A DNA stretch of 64,000 nt from Ascarosepion bandense (GCA_037127315.1 JBBBDQ010000230.1:416501-480500); one strand, 5' to 3'. Shown: positions 21,100-32,062, counted from the first letter of the stretch. Numbers and translations: made by a program. Notes: generated by a model not told the origin, from the letters alone.

Positions 21100-21249
21100 C
21101 GTAATGTAAACAAATGCAAACACAATATTACGGAAAAATCCTGAGAATGACGAAGATGAACAAAATAAATGACACACTTAATTTATTTGTTTGGACATTA
21201 TTTTTAATTCATACTCGTATTTGAGTAGGTATTCTGTTTGTATTAAACA

Positions 21250-21255
<6 letters not shown>
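21100..21255. repeat. Inverted partner of 19225-19400
   Basis: See the 19225-19400 entry. This arm ends TATTAAACAGTATATATA, and the same terminus occurs at 51518-51535 and 53376-53392, so the sequence is a family end and not a local duplication. Confidence 0.7.
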
Positions 21256-21305
<50 letters not shown>

Positions 21306-21359
21306 TTAACTAGCTAGCTATCAATTTAACTAGACACAAATCTATCTATCTCATTATCA

Positions 21360-21395
<36 letters not shown>

Positions 21396-21510
21396 CATTA
21401 TCATTTTAACTAGCTACCTATCTATCTCATTATCAATTTAACTAGGTAGCTATCTATCTATCTATCTATCTATCTATCTCATTATCAATTTAACTAGCTA
21501 TCTATCTAAT
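21250..21510. repeat. (TA)n then clustered (TCTA)n with spacer ATCAATTTAACTAG
   Basis: A TA array is followed by several (TCTA)n blocks separated by repeats of a spacer containing CATTATCAATTTAACTAGCT. The mixed unit indicates a tandem array that has undergone several rounds of slippage. Confidence 0.93.
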
Positions 21511-22490
21511 CTTGTATTTGAAAGTAATAAATGACACTAACACTGGAATATCATATTGGTTAGAAGCATGACAAATCGCTATGAAAATATAATCTCAATT
21601 AGAGAATATGTTTTTAATCAAATATTGAATTTCTTGAATCATGTCTGCGGGGGATTCTGGTGTGTATATATTTGATTATATATATGTATGAATGAAAGAA
21701 AATGATTTCTAATTTATTCCAGATTTGTAACTTAATGCGCCAAATTCAATGTATAATTCAGTAAATGTTTATTAATTTCATCTCAGGCAGACATTATTTT
21801 CTCGTTCCTTTCAGCCATACTGAGCAATAACAAGCGTCATGATGTCTGAATGATGATTCGGAGACACAACAACAAGTCAATTTACTATCACATCATATTA
21901 TTATTTTGAATAAAGAAAACATGTTTGAAATTTGAAGTATCGCTGATTTCATATCTGGTACGGAAATGCTAAATCTTCACTTTCCATTATTGATATAGTT
22001 CAACATTTAAACAGTATTTATTATGTCTTATTTAAAATAGGGTTTATTAGAAAAAGTTTCCTTCCTTTATTAAGTTTCCTCCGGTGCGTATGCCAGTCCA
22101 CGTAATAAACTCTAGTAAAGAAACGAGGCGTCTACTCAAATACATGAAGTTATTCATATGACGGCCTGTTTCCTACAGTGGCATCATCGCAAGTCTGTCG
22201 CTACTCTGTTGGGATTTACTAAGATAAAGTTAAGATGAAATACATTTTTAGATGCATCAGTTAGATATTTATTTCTAGTGTATACTATTTTATTTCTATG
22301 AATTAGAATCTTCCTTATTTCTATTCTATTCAAAATAAGTGACAATTTCACAAAGATAATTGCTTTTTTCTAGAACTAATATTTTTAAATACCCTTGGTA
22401 AAAGTATAAACCTATATATTCCCCCATACTTATGGGTAGACTGGGTTCTAAATCTTTGGGGTGCAACCGGTCTAGGAAAAGGAAAATAAT
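21510..22490. other. Unclassified, with a segment shared with 30340-30480
   Basis: No gene. 22165-22285 (TGTTTCCTACAGTGGCATCA, GTCGCTACTCTGTTGGGATT, GCATCAGTTAGATATT) matches 30345-30480 closely, so it is a dispersed repeat of unknown class. Confidence 0.6.
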
Positions 22491-22491
22491 A

Positions 22492-22530
22492 TACAGGGTG
22501 TCCATAAGGTTCGTGTGCACTTAAAAAATT
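22492..22530. repeat. Solo mariner-like terminal repeat tip
   Basis: TACAGGGTGTCCATAAGGTT followed by CGTGTGCAC is the kind of terminus seen on mariner-superfamily elements with a TA start. I find no partner terminus nearby, so it is likely a remnant or internal deletion. It directly precedes the LINE B copy. Confidence 0.45.
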
Positions 22531-22589
22531 ATGAATTTATTTCTATTTGCGATAGAAATAATTAGTACAAATGATTAGAAAGAAGCAAA

Positions 22590-24788
22590 TCTATGTATTT
22601 TAAGGCTTTATTGAAATTTAGTCTTCCCATCGAAGACTGTGCATCAGAAGTCTCCTCCTGGGTTAAGGCTGGCATTGATGCATTCCTCCCTGCCAGGAAA
22701 TTTCAGCTTAAATCCCATTCGTCTCCCTGGTTCTCGCCTGCTTGCTCGGCTGCCATTTCCCACCGGAATCACTTCTTCCGGCTTTATCGTAGCCACATGT
22801 CGGACCAAAACAGGCGCCTTTTCGCTTCAGCTCGTAATAAGTGTAAAAAAGATACTTAACGAAGCTAAGATGCTGTTTGCTGCCAGGATGAAGCAGAGCA
22901 TAGCATCCTCCAAGTTCGGTACCAAAGACTACTGGCGGCTCTGCAAACGCGTGCTTAGCAAGAGTAAGTCCTCAATACCCCCACTAATAAACGAGTTTGA
23001 GGTCCTCACCTCCTCAGCGGACAAGGCTGAATGCTTTGCCCATAGATTCTCGACCAATTCATACACCCGATTTCCAATCTAGAATCCATACACCCGATTT
23101 CCCATCTAGAACTAAGGCCCAATTTAATGACATCTACATCACACCCTCGCTGATTTCTAGCATAATCTCAAAACTTGACCCTCACAAAGCGAGTGGTGGT
23201 GATGGAATCCCAATCATAGTTTTGAAGAATTGTGCCCTGAACTCTCCTCTATCCTTTCCAAGCTCTACAACCTCTGCCTATCTTCCTCCTGCTGTTGGAA
23301 TCTTCTTCTGTGGTTCCAATATTCAAAAACACTGGTGAACAATCGGACCCCGCAAATTACCGCTCAATCATCCTTCTTCCGATCTTCGGCAAAGTGTTCG
23401 AAGCCATTATCAATGCCGAGGTCGTTCAGCATCTCACAGCCCACGGGCTCCTCTCGGACAAACAGTATGGCTTCCGCTTCACCAGGTCCACTGCTGATAT
23501 GCTAACGACTATCACCGAGTATATATACCAGGCTCTCGACAAGAATGGTGAAGCTCGATCCGTCACCTTGGATATCTCTAAACCATTCGACAGAGTATGG
23601 CATGCCGGCCTTCTACGGAAACTGCGAAGCTATGGCATAACTGGACTTTTGATGGACTTAATCCGGTCATTCCTCTCTAACCGCACACTGAAGGTGGTAC
23701 TAAACGGACATGCCTCCCAGAACTACCATACAAATGCGGGTGTTCCCCAAGGCTCTATCTTAGGTCCTACGCTCTTTCTAATCTATATCAATGATTTCAC
23801 CGATGCCATAATATCACAAGTAGGCATGTACGCCAATGATACCACAGTTTATTCTCGCCTCGATCAAAAATCTGGTGTTGGTGACAAGGCGAACCTCGCT
23901 GCCGAGCTTGAGAAGGACCTCCAATCCGTGGTGGATTGGGGTAAGAAATGGCACGTAAAATTCAATTCTTCCAAAACGAAGCTGCTGTCAATTAACCACC
24001 ATAGACAACTGCACCTCCCTCTCATTAGCATGGAACAGGCTTTCCTCCCAGAGAGTAACTCACTACGCCTGCTTGGTCTGACACTCTCATCGGACCTCAA
24101 GTGGAATAACTGCATCGAATCCATTGCTAAATCCGCAGCTATGAAAGTCGGCTCTCTGTGCAGGGCCCGGAAATTCTTTCCGCCTGAATCTATCCTGTAA
24201 TTATATAAATCTACCCTCCGCCCGTGTATTGAGTACTGCTGCCATATCTCGTCGGGTGCCCCTTCTATTCTCCTCGGGGTTCTTGGCAAAATACAGCGAA
24301 GAATCTGTAATGTAATTGATACCGACTTGGCTAACCGCCTGCAGTATCTCTCTCACCGGTGTGACGTGTCTTCCCTGTGCCTCTTCTATAAATTCTTTCA
24401 TGGCTTCTGCTCTGACGAACTTAAATCACTGGTGCTCCCTAGATGAGAATTTGCACGAGATAGTAGATTGGCAACCAGGTCCCACCCTTTTACAGTGAAA
24501 CCGATGAAATGTAACCGCAATTTCTACTCCAACAGCTTCTTTCCTCGCACTTCCCTACCGCGGAATTCCCTACCGCATGCTTGCTACCCCGACGGCTACA
24601 ACCTCCAGGAGTTTAAATGTAAGGTCAATAGACACCTTCTAACACACTAACTCACACCCACTCTCTCCAACTCTCTCCCTATGTACATCCTAACTCTTCT
24701 ATCACCTTCCTTCTGACATTTCCCATACCCAATCCCTCTGTGTAACCCCCTGCGCTATAGTGGCAGTGGTGACACGATTAAAAAAAAA

Positions 24789-24790
<2 letters not shown>
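22590..24790 (+). mobile_element. LINE B (Jockey/CR1-like), longest copy, 5' truncated
   Basis: Non-LTR retrotransposon ORF2 fragment of about 2.2 kb. It spans from a linker region through reverse transcriptase to the 3' end (GTAACCCCCTGC near 24744, A-run tail at 24778). Order of blocks: SSWVKAGIDAFLPARKF (22650), a KIQRRI-type tail at 24290, the SLCLFYKFFHGFCSDELKSL block (24370-24430), and the 3' NFYSNSFF...YNLQEFKCKVNRH block (24515-24640). Frame breaks lie near 22855, 23080, 23295, 24197 and 24445. The endonuclease domain is missing. Similar clade members are common in molluscs. Confidence 0.9.
23295..24200 (+). pseudogene. Reverse transcriptase core of LINE B, one damaged catalytic residue
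   Basis: A 301-codon open frame covers RT motifs 1 to 7: NYRSIILLPIFGKVFE (motif 2 region), the palm motif LDISKPFDRVWH with the first catalytic Asp (about 23568), GVPQGSILGPTLFLIYIND (about 23740), and the catalytic box, which reads YANDTTVY (23829) instead of YADDTTVY. The first Asp of the pair is thus Asn and the enzyme should be inactive. Downstream WGKKWHVKFNSSKTKLLSIN is the thumb-side block typical of Jockey/CR1-like RTs. A stop at 24198 precedes the continuing C-terminal region. Confidence 0.9.

Positions 24791-24832
<42 letters not shown>
24791..24832. repeat. (TA)n(TG)n microsatellite at the LINE B tail
   Basis: Simple repeat immediately after the A-rich LINE tail; likely grown from the tail. 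Confidence 0.9.
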
Positions 24833-24833
<1 letters not shown>

Positions 24834-24999
24834 GCAACGCTAAAAGGTTACTGCCTGAGTATTCACCAAAACAGAGGTTGGGAGTAACAATATATCAAGT
24901 ACAAAACTTGAACACTGCGTGAAGTAGATACACTGTTAGTCAGTATATTAATTCTCTTATGCTAAACAATAGTGTTTACGTATTTAAGAGGATAGGAAC

Positions 25000-25765
25000 A
25001 TTCTATTCCTATATACGGGTAGGTATACAGCAATATGGAAACAAATGTTGGACAATCTCCTTAAAGATAAAGGAGAGACATGAAGCAACAGAAGTGTTAT
25101 TCTACAGAAAAATTCTGAGGATACAATGGACCGAACTTGTGAGCAAAGACAGGGTTTTAGGGAGAATGCAAACGAAATGGACACTTATACTTGGCATCAG
25201 GAAGAAACAATTGAGATTTTTGGAACACGTATGCATGTTGTGGTGCAGTGGATATCGACAGGGAACGAGGAATAGGGTAGCCGAGTCGAATTCCAGTTGA
25301 ATTCATTGCATTCACTTACGCTCAAATACCCTTGGGAAAGGTATTAATCTGTCTCTTCCCCCCCAGTTATGGGTTAAATAACAAAACAGATTGGGTTCTA
25401 TAGCCTTGGTCGGCAACCAGTCTACCTAAGAAAGCAACGGCAACCCACTGCGGGATAATCTCCTGCCCAGTCAGTCATGTCTCTTTCGAGACATGATCGC
25501 CCAAGCGAGTATCACGTATGGCACTTAACTGACTGAATGAGGAAGGAGAGATTGGAGGCCTTAATACCCACAGGGCGGATAGAGAGAAAGAGTAACATGA
25601 AAAAGCATCGCGAGACGTACTTTATGGGCTTGAGCAGGTGGATGGCGGAAGGGGGTTTGGAGAGAGACACCAAGAGAAGAAATATCAAGAACGACAAGAG
25701 ATAGGGGTAAGTGGAAATCCATGATCACCTACTTCTTCAAATAACACGGCGCACAGAGAAGTCTT
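25000..25765 (+). mobile_element. LINE A C-terminal fragment, split by an S1 SINE
   Basis: The plus strand reads KCWTISLKIKERHEATEVLF, YRKILRIQWTELVSKDRVLG and then KKQLRFLEHV up to about 25233. After the SINE it resumes at 25537 with MRKERLEALIPTG and SRWMAEGGLERD and reaches the 3' end with ATCACCTAC near 25725. These blocks correspond in order to the conserved post-RT tail seen in frame at 42086-41733. The fragment is 5' truncated with several frame errors. Confidence 0.88.
25234..25536 (+). mobile_element. SINE S1 inserted in LINE A
   Basis: Starts with the A box TGGTGCAGTGG and a GAGTCGAATTCCAG B-box region, runs through ATCTGTCTCTTCC and GAGACATGATCGCCCAAGCG, and ends ACTGACTGA. LINE A codons flank it on both sides (FLEHV | MRKE). 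The target duplication is short or eroded (at most a few bases, ATG). Confidence 0.9.
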
Positions 25766-25769
25766 TTAG

Positions 25770-26260
25770 GTCAGTTTGAATTATGAAGTTTTGTTGTGGG
25801 TGGGAAATTAAGAATTAAAATCAACTTTCTTCTTCGCTTTTATAAAAATTAAAAATGATGTGTGAAATCCTGGTTTTGCTGAACAGAAAAAGGACTGACC
25901 ACGTGCTGACAGAAGATTTCAAAAGCGGATTTCGGGAGTAGATGTAAAATCAATTTTCTGGCCAATGGATGCGATTTGCAAGAGAAGAGTTAGCGATCCA
26001 GTGCGAAAGAAATTAAATGCCTATGAAGGCTTCTGTCAGTTTCAGCCAGTCAGAAAATTGGGAGTTACAATAAAATGTAACGGGAGAAAATTTAGGTCGC
26101 ATCGCACATGCGTTCTCTTTCTCCTTCTTTGTCGTGTGCTGATTCCTTTTACTCCATTCTCAAAATTTCTATATGCCTAATCTAATACTTGATAACAAAC
26201 AAACCTCTTAGCGAGCTTGTACCGACCAAAAGACATTACTTTTATTTATAAAAACCTTAA
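25770..26260. other. No gene recognised
   Basis: A frame of about 71 codons at 25965-26180 shows no family and overlaps nothing informative. A (TA)n array closes the interval (26262-26297). Confidence 0.45.
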
Positions 26261-26261
26261 T

Positions 26262-26301
<40 letters not shown>

Positions 26302-26889
26302 GAAAACTCAACACGTCATTTAAATTAGTTATAAATTATAATTCATATCAATAAGCTAAATTAGCTCATTTCATCAGAACACACAATATTCGTTCCATTT
26401 GGTATAAAAGATTTTGCCGGAATATGCATTTTCTTTAACTGAAGAGAAAAATAAGAGAAAAAAAAAGAAAAAGAAAAAAAGCGTCAGGGTGCATCTCTGA
26501 GTAGATATATGTATGGATGTTTGCGTCATCTCAGTTGGGGTTATCCTGACCAGTCGCAAAGATGCTAACCACCAAGTCTGTCTTTAATTCCATGGATACG
26601 TCTGTATGTGTGACCCTACGAATTAAACCACCCATGTACACTAAGTTATATCCACATACACATATGCGCACACATCCCCATATGTACATACAAATTTGAC
26701 TGTGTTTATGCTTATACATACCTATAGACTCTGTAACTGCAGAGTCAAAAACAAATGCCCAGTTGGAGGTATATGTAGATCCGAAAAGGTAATACACCAA
26801 GCAACCATCTATCCTGTCAAAGAGAATAGCGAGAAAAAAGTATATGTATGAATTTCCGCCGGACCATGGAAACAACGCTTATATAATCA

Positions 26890-27165
26890 TAATCAATCAA
26901 TTTCTAAACCCCACCTAAAATATCGAAATGCTCTCTCTAAGCATTTCTGGGAATTAAAAGACAGAAATCTTACCTCTCAGACTAAATGGAAAATTATAGG
27001 GAAATCTCAACTCCCCAACAGCTTTAGAAGCAGATGCAATTATGCTTAGACAAAAAATTAAAACTATCAAATTCAGAGAATCGAGCCAATTTTTAAATTA
27101 AAGAAATGAAATAATTCTCAAACGCCGCCATAAAAGTCAATTCAAAATGTCTAACACATAAAATC
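26890..27165 (+). pseudogene. Penelope-like element C-terminal (GIY-YIG region) coding relic
   Basis: The plus strand reads NALSKHFWELKDRNLTSQTK, WKIIGKSQLPNSFRSRCNYA and then decays with stops. This matches the conserved tail that follows the GIY-YIG endonuclease in Penelope-like proteins and relatives (the ELSKHIWELK...W.I....RCNLC pattern). The Cys-containing CN(L)C motif is reduced to CNYA. The catalytic GIY-YIG residues lie upstream and are not present. Only about 90 codons are recognisable. Confidence 0.68.
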
Positions 27166-27399
27166 TTAGAATTACCACATTCTGACACACTTGCCAGTTC
27201 TTTCATATTTTGTGTGAATCATTCGTTGGAGGATTTTAAGGACCGAAGAAGTAAGGATAGAGATCTAACATGCAACGGGTTAACATGCCATTATAAGTAC
27301 GCAACAACTTTACATTAATGTTGTACTAAGTTAAAAACGTCCTTTCTTGAACTGTGTAATTGTAAATGATTTTACTATAATGACTTTGATACAAATATT

Positions 27400-27640
27400 C
27401 ACGTGTATAATAGTGCACCTAACTGTAAGGTTAGATATGATTTTTCGTGTATATGGGTGCAGCTAATTATGTGCATGTTCCCAAGTATAGTTATGAACAT
27501 ATGTGTTATTTATATTATTGTATGTATTTATTGTGTGTATAGAGGTGCACCTAAGTATAAGTGTATTTCATGTATAAGAATGGACCTAATTATCTATATG
27601 TTTTTTCAGTATGTGAGAACACCTGATTATATGTAGGTTG
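27400..27640. repeat. Degenerate minisatellite
   Basis: Imperfect units containing GTGTATA, GTGCACCTAA and TATAAGTGTAT recur at about 27406, 27448, 27534 and 27578. The single frame over it follows the repeat. Confidence 0.6.
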
Positions 27641-27915
27641 TGTTAATCATGGCTGCAGTCGATTGAGCATTCTTGAACTGATTATACCTTCATGTAGTGA
27701 TCATTCTACTCATAGGTGTACAGGTTAATATCAAGATCCGAATGATGTATGCCGGTATATATGGATATATATGTGTAATGTTTGTTAAGACGTATGGAAT
27801 GTGAAATATACCACCTCGTTTAGGAGTTAAAAGTAGATGGATAAGTGTACACAGGCGTACATTGTCTTTATACACAAGGGTATATAAAAAGTTGTCTGTA
27901 TATATAGAAATGTGT

Positions 27916-28435
27916 CCCCATCGTGAAAAGATGGCCTCCCTTTGTCTGTTCTATAAATACTTTCATGGCTTCTGCTCAGACGAACTTAAGTCACTGATGC
28001 CTCCTCAACAGGTGTTTACTCGTGCAACCAGACTGGCATCTGGGTCCCACACATTCACAGTCAGGTTAGCCAAATGCAGACGACAATTCTACTCCTGCAG
28101 CTTCTTCTCTCGCACTTCCCGCCTGTGGAACTCGCTCCCGTATTCTTGCTTTCCTGACGGCTACAACCTCCAGAAATTTAAATGCAAGGTCAATACTCAT
28201 CTACTAACCACTGGACTCTAGCTCTCTCCCCCCACCCCTGTATAAACCTCCCTTTCTCTTCACCTATGTATCTGTCATCGCACCTGCTTTCTCAGCTTTC
28301 TATTGTTCCTTTCTAACTAGTTTGTACTCCTCACTCTTTTCTAATTAATCTTTTTACATTTATGTAGCCTCCTGCACATCAGTGGCGTTTCCGCTTTGCT
28401 CGGGTAAAATGATAAAAAAAAACAAAAAAAAAAAC
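27916..28435 (+). mobile_element. LINE B 3' end with 6-bp target duplication
   Basis: An intact reading tail HREKMASLCLFYKYFHGFCS through LMPPQQVFTRATRL and FYSCSFFSRTSRLWNSLPYS ends at the stop near 28221. The 3' untranslated region and an A-rich tail follow. ATGTGT flanks both ends (27910-27915 and 28436-28441). The frame is open for the whole ~100 codons, which indicates a fairly recent insertion. It lies inside the Penelope-like unit and therefore postdates it. Confidence 0.9.
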
Positions 28436-29084
28436 ATGTGTGCCTAGATCCGCTCCTTATAAATTTCCGAGTGTGTGAACACAATAATTGTATGTAGATA
28501 TAAATAGATGAATATATGTATGAAGAATACATTTATATGTGCACACACACGCAGATGGAGGTGCGGGGGCATCTCTGAGTAGATACATGTATGAATGTAA
28601 GAATGTATGCAAGAATGAAAATATCTGCGTAATTTGGGAACATGTGGGAGAATTGTTAGCATACTTACGTATATATAACACTATACACGTAGAAATCTCG
28701 TCTTTATAAAATATATATGTGAGTATATTAATGCAAGATTCGTATGTGGTCATGAATAAATGTAAGTCTATAGCTATGTATATGGATAAACACAGTTAAA
28801 TTTGTATGTACATATGGGGATGTGTCGCATATGTGGATGTGGATATAACTTAGTGTACATGAGTGGGTTAATTTGTAGTGTTACCCATACAGACGTATCC
28901 ATGGAATTAAAAGTAGGCAGTTAATGGCTTGGTGGTCAACATCTTCGCGACTGGTCTAGATATCCCCAACTGAGCTGACGTCAATGTATCTGTCCTGCTT
29001 AATGTTCTTTTTTTTTTTTCTCTTCAGTTAAAGGAAATGCTTATTCCGGAAAAATTGTTTGTACCAAATGGAACTACTATTGTG

Positions 29085-29140
29085 TGGTCTGATGAAATGA
29101 GCTAATTTAGCTTATTGAAATGAATTATAATTTATAACTG
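29085..29140 (+). ncRNA. Hammerhead-like motif in the Penelope-like terminal repeat
   Basis: CTGATGA at 29089-29095. Stem II of nine pairs (29096-29104 with 29108-29116, one G-U) with loop ATT. GAA 29117-29119. Candidate stem III of five pairs (29120-29124 with 29131-29135). Cleavable A 29136. Stem I of four weak pairs (29085-29088 with 29137-29140). All core residues are present. The inverted left arm (26336-26377) has GATA instead of GAAA. The loop and stem geometry is unusual, so activity is doubtful. Confidence 0.5.
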
Positions 29141-29292
29141 ATTTAAATGACGTGTTGATTTTACTTTATAAATATCATATTGCTTTGGATAACATCCACT
29201 AAACTCTCTATATAGATATAACACTTAATATTTTATATTAAGTTGATCTTGTTGGATTATTCTCACCGTTTACGGACTGGACATCTATACTA

Positions 29293-29295
<3 letters not shown>

Positions 29296-29352
<57 letters not shown>

Positions 29353-29368
29353 AATATATATATATATG
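29296..29368. repeat. (CA)n/(TA)n microsatellite
   Basis: CA run of about 24 units followed by broken TA units. Confidence 0.95.
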
Positions 29369-29585
29369 TTTTTATATATACAATTTGAGTTTCTTGTTTT
29401 GTACCCCTCTTATAATAGCGTATCTGACTAAGTCCAATCAAAGTAATATGTTTCAACACACATTCACTTTAATATAACGGATAAACCACTATAGTTTAGG
29501 TATATGGTTAGGTCTTGAAGACCGTCACAATGCGTTTAGTAAAATAAAGAAAGGTAAAGATGTTTTTGGATATTACCCATTTACT

Positions 29586-29625
29586 ATACATTAATATTTC
29601 GAGATCAAAATCTCATCTTCAGAAT
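29586..29625 (-). repeat. Repeat head with CTGAAGA-hairpin-GAAA core (also 30137-30172)
   Basis: Minus strand: CTGAAGA (29622-29616), a 5-bp hairpin GAGAT/ATCTC with loop TTTG, then GAAA. The same block recurs at 30137-30172 as CTTAAGA. Both are embedded in TACATTAATATTTCGAGATC, so this is a dispersed family. There is no convincing stem III/cleavage nucleotide (the position is G), so I call it hammerhead-like only. Confidence 0.45.
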
Positions 29626-29716
29626 GACAGAGTAGCGTGTGTCTGTCCGAGTGAGTCCGTGCCTTTCAAAGAATGGTCATTCCTAGCTGCTGCTGCTGTC
29701 ATTAATTGTAGCGAGT

Positions 29717-29718
<2 letters not shown>

Positions 29719-29760
<42 letters not shown>

Positions 29761-29887
29761 CATTTGTGTTAGAGCATGTATGTGTGTGTGTTTGTGTCAG
29801 AGCATGTATGTGTGTCTTTATGGTATATATATATATATATATATATACCATAAGCAAACACACATAAATATATATATATATATGTGT

Positions 29888-29948
<61 letters not shown>
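29719..29948. repeat. (TG)n and (TA)n arrays
   Basis: GT runs at about 29719-29760 and 29882-29948 flank TG-rich sequence and a TA hairpin (29823-29848 with TACCATA on each side). Confidence 0.95.
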
Positions 29949-29949
<1 letters not shown>

Positions 29950-30339
29950 CATTTACAGTTGGGACCTTTTTTGGTTTGATGATATCAGTCTGCTTTAATG
30001 AGTGGTTTATCTAATTATGTGTGACTTGACCGTTAGTTTGACTTTGCCTAAGTTGAAGAGAAGTTATTTTATTACTGTTGTTTTATCTATGTGCTTTATC
30101 TCGTGGTGTGTGCGTGTCCGTGACTGTGTATTATACATTAATATTTCGAGATCAAAATCTCATCTTAAGAATGGCTATAGTTTACTTCATAGACGTATGT
30201 TGGACAATAATCTTGATTATATGAAATTGATTAGTCAGGCTGTGTGGCTTCATTGTCTTCCCAATCATCTGACTCATTTTCATACAATTGCGTTGCTTTT
30301 GGGGACAATACCGAAGCCTGATGAAATGTCTGGCTATTG

Positions 30340-30600
30340 TACTGTCCATTTCTGTTTCCTACAATGGCAGCATCGCAATTTTGTCGCTACTCTATTGAGA
30401 TTTACTAGGGTAAAGTCCAGATGAATCATATTCTTTATATGCATCAGTTAGATATTGATTTATTTGTATTCTCTCTATCCACGACCTATAGTTGGCATTT
30501 TGGGCTTCTCTTTTGACTGCTAACCATGCATTCAGTTTTCTTTAATTTTATATCTAGTACTTTCTTCTCGATTTCTCTTGCTATATTTTGTGACCGTTTC
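30340..30600 (-). mobile_element. LINE A fragment next to a dispersed repeat
   Basis: 30345-30460 matches 22165-22285 (unknown repeat). From about 30465 to 30600 the minus strand matches LINE A sequence also present at 47640-47790 and 61330-61470 (GTTGGCATTTTGGGCT, GCATTCAGTTTTCTTTAATT). It is non-coding by decay. Confidence 0.6.
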
Positions 30601-31885
30601 TTAGCGGTGGGAGCCAACATGCAATCAGTCATATGATCAGCTCTATATAAATCATGATTACTGGTTAAGCATTGACTGAAATTGGTTGCACAGTTATTAG
30701 AGAATGTGTGTAGTGCCTACATATTTTTGTTTTTGGGTGTCCAGTTTTTCGTTCAAAATGTATTTGTTAAACTTTTCTCACAAAAGTTACTGTATTGCTT
30801 TTTTTGATATTCAAAAGTCATTTTATCACACTCGCATAGAAGGTATCGGCTTTGATAAGTTATTTACGTGAAATTACAATTAAATGTGTAAAAACCTGAA
30901 TGGAAAGAGTAATAATAGTTTATTAGGACAATAATCATATATAATAACGTTATTAGCCGTATAAAAATTTATCTGTCAATGATAAGAATTAGATGGAATA
31001 TTTATAAAACGTTAGTACTCTATCTTGGAATAGAAATACAATCATCAATTTTAGATATTAATTTTATTTTTAGTATTTCGAAATTACCAAATATTGGCTA
31101 TTTTTGCTTTTGAAGCTTTTGTGTTGCTGACCAGTGCAATTCTTTTATTTTGTTAACCATTACTATATTTTTTTTAGGATTATTTTGTTTTCCTGAACTA
31201 GTCTGCAAGCAACACATTTTCAAGTAATACGTTTATCTTTCATGCGATGTGGTCATTCGGGACTTCGGTGATCATTGCTCTCAGCAATGTTCCTGTCTAA
31301 GTAATTTTAATTTTCATTTTGCTATATTGCTTAATCCATGTTGAGCAAAGTTAGCATGTTGCTTTCCCTCTTTTCATCAATATATCTGGTACCTTCATTC
31401 TTAATGTTGTTGTATTTCTGATTTTAAGTGTCTTTTTGATTACATTTTCCGTAAAACCTGGTAGATGTTCAAATTTTCCATTGAAGCTATTCTTAGCATT
31501 TTTTGTAGAACAACCTTTTTGCTTAAATTCTCTTCTTCATCTAAAACTAAATTTACTAGTATTCACTGCTATATATTAACCCCCTTGCTTTGTTTCTTGC
31601 TTCTTAATATTTTGCTTTCTTCAGCAAATCATCTTTCATCATTCCTATGCACGTTCAGATATCGGTGCCTAATTTTCTGTCCTTAAAAAAATGCTGAGAC
31701 ATTTAAATTTTCGTGCTTGACTGATTTTGATTTTCGTAATTCGCATCATCAGCTGTTTTGTTTTGGCTGACATTCGGTATCGTATAGAATTGTGTCAGAT
31801 CATAGGCTGGAGTTAATTTTTTTATCACAATATTTAATGTGAAAAGGGGTTTATGGTGAATAATCCTCTCTATTTTTAATAAGAA
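30600..31885. other. Unclassified AT-rich stretch, possibly an old retroelement on the minus strand
   Basis: Minus-strand translation gives lysine-rich pieces broken by many stops. No RT or transposase motif can be named. No RNA gene seen. Confidence 0.35.
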
Positions 31886-31888
31886 CCG

Positions 31889-32018
31889 TTGTATTGAGGG
31901 AGTAGAGACTCCGACTGACACCAAATCGGTCTAGTTTCGATCCCGGCCAGAGGCAAGTGGATGTGTCTAGCCACACTGATGAGCTGTGATACAGCGAAAC
32001 GGGCTTGTATGTGCATGA

Positions 32019-32019
<1 letters not shown>
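31889..32019 (+). mobile_element. SINE S2 subfamily B with hammerhead
   Basis: Matches 15010-15154: GACTCCGACTGACACCAAAT, GTTTCGATCCCGGCC and AGGCAAGTGG, then the ribozyme. It is followed by a TA tract and then an S2 subfamily A copy on the opposite strand (32063-32340), the same tail-to-tail arrangement as at 14688-15154. Confidence 0.82.
31971..32019 (+). ncRNA. Type I hammerhead ribozyme, subfamily B, intact core
   Basis: CTGATGA 31976-31982. Stem II GCTG/CAGC (31983-31986 with 31992-31995). GAA 31996-31998. Stem III ACG/TGT (31999-32001 with 32006-32008, one G-U) with loop GGCT. Cleavable A 32009. Stem I CACA (31972-31975) with TGTG (32010-32013). The core is unchanged from 15107-15154 although stem III and its loop differ. 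Confidence 0.86.
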
Positions 32020-32059
<40 letters not shown>

Positions 32060-32062
32060 TAT

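Larger units (their letters stand above)
26296..29170 (+). mobile_element. Penelope-like unit with long inverted terminal repeats
   Basis: The left segment 26296-26730 is the inverted copy of 28770-29170 over about 400 bp (e.g. ACGTCATTTAAAT and GCTAAATTAGCTCATTTCAT on the left, their complements at 29101-29150). Between them are a Penelope-type GIY-YIG coding relic (26890-27165), a degenerate minisatellite and a later LINE B insertion (27916-28435). Penelope-like elements often carry inverted or tandem terminal repeats with a hammerhead motif, and the right arm carries one in the same orientation as the coding relic. The assignment is inference from the relic plus the arm structure. Confidence 0.68.

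Noticed and set aside
26531..26875. 114-codon minus frame with signal-like segments
   Set aside because: Lies in the left inverted repeat of the Penelope-like unit; the corresponding right arm does not keep the frame.
30002..30424. 140-codon frame considered as a gene
   Set aside because: It spans a dispersed repeat (matching 22165-22285) and a fold-back head block; the second copy breaks the frame and no family is recognised.
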